Origin: Acridotheres tristis
Lineage: Eukaryota > Chordata > Aves > Passeriformes > Sturnidae
NCBI GenBank assembly: GCA_037013685.1
Contig: CM072891.1
Location: forward strand, 3,944,501-4,008,500
Direction of reading: 5' to 3'
DNA length: 64,000 nucleotides
The translations under genes and the position numbers were made by a program. The notes under the pieces are model-generated. The model saw nothing but the letters and a program-made list of their open reading frames with translations. It searched no databases and was not told the origin of the DNA. Positions 59,700 through 64,000 of this stretch are shown here, in pieces; within the stretch, counting starts at the first letter, position 1; each line of letters starts with the position of its first letter.

Positions 59700-62600
59700 T
59701 CCACAAAAACCCTTCAAAAGTGTTGCTTTCTTCTTCTAGTAGTGTGGAGGGAGAACTGTTAAAACCAGAAATATAGTCAGTCCAAGTCTCCAGCTATAGA
59801 CCTAGTTAAGAACCATGAGGTCTAGAACTGTTATATAATTTTGAGAGTTATGGTCTACTTGCTTATTTGTTGCCTTATCCTCTCATAAAAATAAACCACA
59901 GAGACTTTTCAGCCATGATTGAAGACTAGATTAAAATGCATAGAACAGAAGTGATGGAAATCCTAACTGAATATTTAAGATGAAAATAGCTTTAGTTTGA
60001 AAGACTTGACCTCCAAAGTATCAGATGTGAATTATGTGCCCCAAATATTTCATGTCAAATTCTGAAATCCAAATTTTGAATCAATATCTGCTTACTTTAC
60101 AGTTCTATTATTCTTTGTCATGGTAAGTCTGCTATTGTAGGACATGCTAGGGTTAAATTTTAAAAAAAAGTCCTGATTGAGGCTTAATATCTGCTCAGCA
60201 GCAATGTCCTTTATGCTTTAGTTAAGATAGTCTTATTAGAAACTTCTCATTTTTCAATTTTTTACTTGGCCATTAAAATTTACTGTGTGCTGGAATTAAT
60301 TTAGTTTTGTAGCAGTGATTGTATAACACAGATTTACCATTTTGGATTCTAAAGTGGAAGAGACTGTTCTTAGTTATTTGCTTTTCTTTATTGCTAAATA
60401 CATATACTGTGTTAAAATATCTTAATCTGTTTTCATTTTATACTCCATGTCTAGGATCCTCCTACCTCATTCTTTTAGGCTGTTCCTCAGGAAGAGCTCT
60501 ACAGGTAACCTTTCTAGAAAGGTAAGAGAGTACCAAAGAGAATCTGCCTATCATCAGGATATAGAAATATATATGTTGTTTGATTCTATCTCCTCTAGAT
60601 AGGGGCCCAGGCCTCCACTTTCAAAAGAGTAATCAGGAATTGGTTTTCCTTTAAAAACAACAAGAATGGAGGAGTTGGCACTTCTTAAAGCAGGGGAGAC
60701 AACACATAATACAGGATGTAGTCAAGGTCTTGGTTCAGTTTCTTAACCTGGCACTATTTACAACCAAGAACCAACAGGTTACTCAGGGAGAGATCACTGC
60801 TGAAAGTCAGGAGACAAGTTCAGTTGATATCAGTGGGATTTATACCTATGATCTAAAGAAACTATTCCAAACCCTAGCTGCACTGAATGAAGAACAGCTT
60901 CTGAGCAGTCAGTATTTATCAGTCCTGCCTATACCCCCCCAAAGTAGATTCCTCAAATAAAATGCTTAATGGTCTGGCAGTAAAATATGAATAGGAAAAA
61001 TAAAGTTATCAAATAAGTTATTTGCCCACCTGTAATGAGGGTATCTGGGGTTACTAGGACAATACCTTTAGACTACATTGAAAAAGCATAAAAATTAAAT
61101 TGGTGAACTGTAAAAATTAGTTGATATTGCTTGAGAAACAGTTGATTTTCAAGCACTTATTGATTGCTTTCCCATGAAACACCAAGAAGATCAGTGCTAA
61201 GCACTGATTTGGACACAATTTATTTTTTTTCAACTGGTTGTTGTCTTTCTGCTCAGGAAAAATTATTTTTCTAAAATAATATTGAGTATTAACAATTTGA
61301 GGGTATGTGTTTCCATAGAATGCATGTATAATACACACCCCAGATAGCTGTTAAGCATTCACTTGATGCACTGAGTGTAGAAAAACTTATCCCAGGAAAC
61401 CTCTAAAGTAAATGGAGGCAGCAGGCACCCCAAAGTGTAATTCCATTCATCTGAGATCTGAACTGCCTTTTGGCATTGCCTCTCAGTCTTCATTGTCAGT
61501 ATAGAGAGCCTCAGGACAAATGTACATCTAAATCCATCCACCCAACTTAGGTGCTCCAGTTAAACACTGAATGTTAAGTGGCATAAACCTGAGCATAGTG
61601 AATTGTGTAAATTCTCTCTGATATTTAATTCAGTCCTGTCATAGACCAAGGTCATTATAATAATAAAAGTGAATTACAGTCATTTTTCCATAGACACCCA
61701 TATCAGATAGCCTCAAGCAGTACTACGTATAATAATTAAACAGATACCAACCAAAATAGCATATTCAGTTGGAAAAACAAGCAATGTAATGTATGAATAT
61801 TGTTGCTGGCATCAAATTTTATGTGCATATTTATTTTTTAATTAAGAGAACAAGAAATACATACAATTTTTAACATGAAGGGGGATATTTTGTATTATGT
61901 CTGGCCTTTCAACAAATTATATTTTAAAATCAAATGATTGAAATTACTTGTAGCTCCCTTTCCTATTTTCTATTGTGATTTGTTTTTAATCAGCTAGCAA
62001 TAAACCTTCCTGTATCTCAGCTTTCATTCAGTTTTCTTCAGTAGCCTGTTCTTTATTGTTGTATGACATCAGCCTAGGTAATGGATTTAGGATTTTAGCA
62101 CCAGACCAGTGTTGTAAAATACACGGTATAGCATGTTCAGGCTCTGGGAGAGAGACACCAACTTAAAATAATTGATAAACTATCTGTGCTAGGTGATCCT
62201 TGTTTGAGGTACACTCACTGATGTTTTCTCACAGAGAGGGATAGCTATGAAACAAAGTCCTTGAAAAATTGCTTGGATTTCATATGACACCCAAGAACAA
62301 TATGACTTCCAATAGTCAGTTATGCAGTAAGAATTTTGTAGCTTACTTTCTGTAAAAAATATCAATCATTTGTGATTGAAAAATGAATCTGTAAAGTTAA
62401 CCTACTCTGTCAAATTTGATTTATTCAGAGGTAAACAACATTCCAAGAGGATTTAGTGAGCCTGTGTTTGGCAAAGGGGTATGTTCAGGTTGTGGCACTA
62501 CATAGATTGAATGTCCAAACATTTAAAAACTCTTTTATCACTGGCCTGAATACAAAAACGACAGCCTTCATTTGGTGACCTTAGAATGTCCCTGCTATTT

Positions 62601-63815
62601 GTTATGGGCTTTCTGTATTTAGTTTAACCTTCCATCATGCTGGGGTTAAATAAATGACAAGTTGTTATTTTTCTGATTTTTAGATTAATATTGAGCCATT
62701 AAACTATAAACATATTGAGCAAGATCTCAAGCCAGTGTAAATCAGTGTAGCTTCATTGTTTCCAGAGGAGCTTTGCTGAATTGTATCAGCTGAAGAGCTA
62801 TGCTGTTATTTGGAACAGTGCTGTATCTGCTTTCATACACAGCTTTTGGCTGGAATGTTTAATCTGTAAATCACAATATTGTCACTCTATTTCTTATCCT
62901 AAGCTCTGCCTGCTCATTCAAACATGTCTTTATTCTTGCTTACAGCTGTTCTCCCCTTCTTTCCTTCACTTCTGAATATTTGGAACCCAGATAATAATCT
63001 GGGTAACATACTGATATTTTTGAACAGCAGAATTTTGGAGTGGTAACTCTTATTGCTGCTCTTATAAACGTGGACCACATTTAAAGAAAAAAAAATCAAG
63101 GCCTGAGGTCAATTTCCCCACTGTATTTACAATTGAAATTACCATAAGCATGCATGCAAATGGAGTGTCTGAATGCAAACCCAGCGAGATGGATGTCTGC
63201 CTAAAACAGACGGGTGGTAATTACATGCAGAAATGTCACAGAGCAATTGCGCGCAGACCTGTAGCCTCCATTTCAGCTGCATTTAGCCTTTGAACTGCTT
63301 CCCTTCTTTTGCAGGCCTTATGATATAACTTCTTGCTTTGAGGAAAAGCAAGCAGACATGCAGATTCTGTATTCTTTCATTGTTTGTTTATATTTACAAC
63401 AGGCAGGTGGTTGCTTTCAGGAGAAAAGTAGTGAAAGAATTTACATACAGTCGCACTTTTCCAAATCCCTAGCACAATGTGTTGTTGTGTTCAGTATCTT
63501 CAAGCTTTTAGGTACTGATTCCAGCTCACCTGGTGCTGCCTCAGATCACACAGAACCCCTTATACTCCAGTTGTAGAAAAGTGTATGCCTGGCCTGCTAC
63601 TCTGAAATTCCAACACTCGGGTCTTTGACCTTATGGTTTAGGGAGTTGTGGAAGTGGGGTGTTTTTATCTGACAAGTGGCAGTGGTCTGTGGTTGCGCTA
63701 TAAAAGCAGTTTAAAATAAATTACATCTAAAAATAAAATGGCCTTTGAAAGAACACATACGGAAATATGTCAATTATTGTGTAACTTTTTTTTTTTTTTT
63801 CTTCATGTAATTAAG
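59700..63815. other. Noncoding stretch, distal part possibly constrained
   Basis: No element is recognised. The segment at about 63120-63480 is mixed in composition and carries an octamer ATGCAAAT (63154-63161), GGTAATTACATGC and AGCAATTGCGCGC blocks, and a CAGGCAGGTGG block, which resemble transcription-factor sites. It could be a conserved flank of the segment at 63816. Confidence 0.35.
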
Positions 63816-63837
63816 ATCAAACTAGAAAGAGAACAAG
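63816..63837 (+). other. Candidate 22-nt microexon
   Basis: A T15 tract (63786-63800) and CTTCATGTAATTAAG form an acceptor-like upstream region; the segment ends in CAAG|GTAAGT, a near-consensus donor. Of the three phases, two are open (one reading IKLEREQ, one reading QTRKRT) and one has a stop. The length is not a multiple of three, so inclusion would shift frame unless it is constitutive. The charged peptide would fit a coiled-coil or linker, but I do not recognise the gene. A long T tract, a short body and a strong donor are typical of neuronal microexons. A chance combination remains possible. Confidence 0.25.
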
Positions 63838-64000
63838 GTAAGTTATTGTATTTCTATTGATTTTTAATTTTTTTTACAATTTTGTTGCAATACTTTTGAT
63901 AAATTATGCAGATTTATGCTAATTCTAATTTTATCAGATTTATAAGTCTGTCTTAATATATAAACCAAATTTTCATCACAGAAAAACAAGTTACAGGTTT
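63838..64000. other. AT-rich sequence to the window edge
   Basis: T-rich, no feature seen. It would be the start of an intron if the preceding microexon candidate is real. Confidence 0.4.

Noticed and set aside
1..64000. CRISPR arrays, operons, prophage or other prokaryotic systems
   Set aside because: No spaced direct repeats of that type, no dense coding, no ribosome-binding-site-led frames; the repeats identify vertebrate nuclear DNA.

Overview
The window is vertebrate nuclear DNA, almost certainly avian. It is AT-rich to the eye. No frame looks like an intact gene: most open frames are short and low-complexity, or they fall inside repeats. The clade call rests on several CR1 LINE copies with the bird-type 3' end (reverse complement of the ATTCTATG-like tail followed by the conserved 3' region), and on a long solo LTR of a retrovirus-derived family I recognise from bird genomes. 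I found no rRNA, tRNA, CRISPR array, operon or prokaryote-like gene. The stretch reads as a gene desert or a very large intron.

Layout. 1-15 kb: single-copy-looking sequence with a pure CTCCT pentanucleotide array (1201-1409), a possible minus-strand mRNA 3' end near 3335-3374, and small tandem duplications. 15-19 kb: a second pure pentanucleotide array (CTCTT, 15071-15198), a CR1 3'-end fragment (15300-15415), and an old CR1 copy of about 1.1 kb whose translation still shows the C-terminal part of the CR1 reverse-transcriptase ORF (17995-19065). 19-25.9 kb: no recognisable element. 25.9-27.4 kb: a complete solo LTR (25891-27428, minus strand) with TG...CA ends, an exact 5-bp target duplication (ATGGT) and an internal array of thirteen 39/40-bp units. 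33.4-34.3 kb: another old CR1 copy. 34.6-35.5 kb: sequence with the texture of conserved noncoding DNA, followed by a threefold repeat of about 80 bp. 44.4-44.9 kb: an unidentified GC-richer block ending in an A-rich tail. 58.0-58.3 kb: the best-preserved CR1 3' end. 59.6 kb: a T25 tract with a minus-strand AATAAA beside it. 63.8 kb: a 22-nt segment bounded by strong splice signals.

The genes do not work together in any visible way, because none is demonstrable. Candidate exons (56085-56185, 63816-63837) are marked as candidates only. The most solid results are the solo LTR with its target duplication and internal minisatellite, and the four CR1 copies. The least expected observations are the microexon-like segment, the threefold repeat of about 80 bp, and the two AATAAA-plus-A-tract structures on the minus strand.
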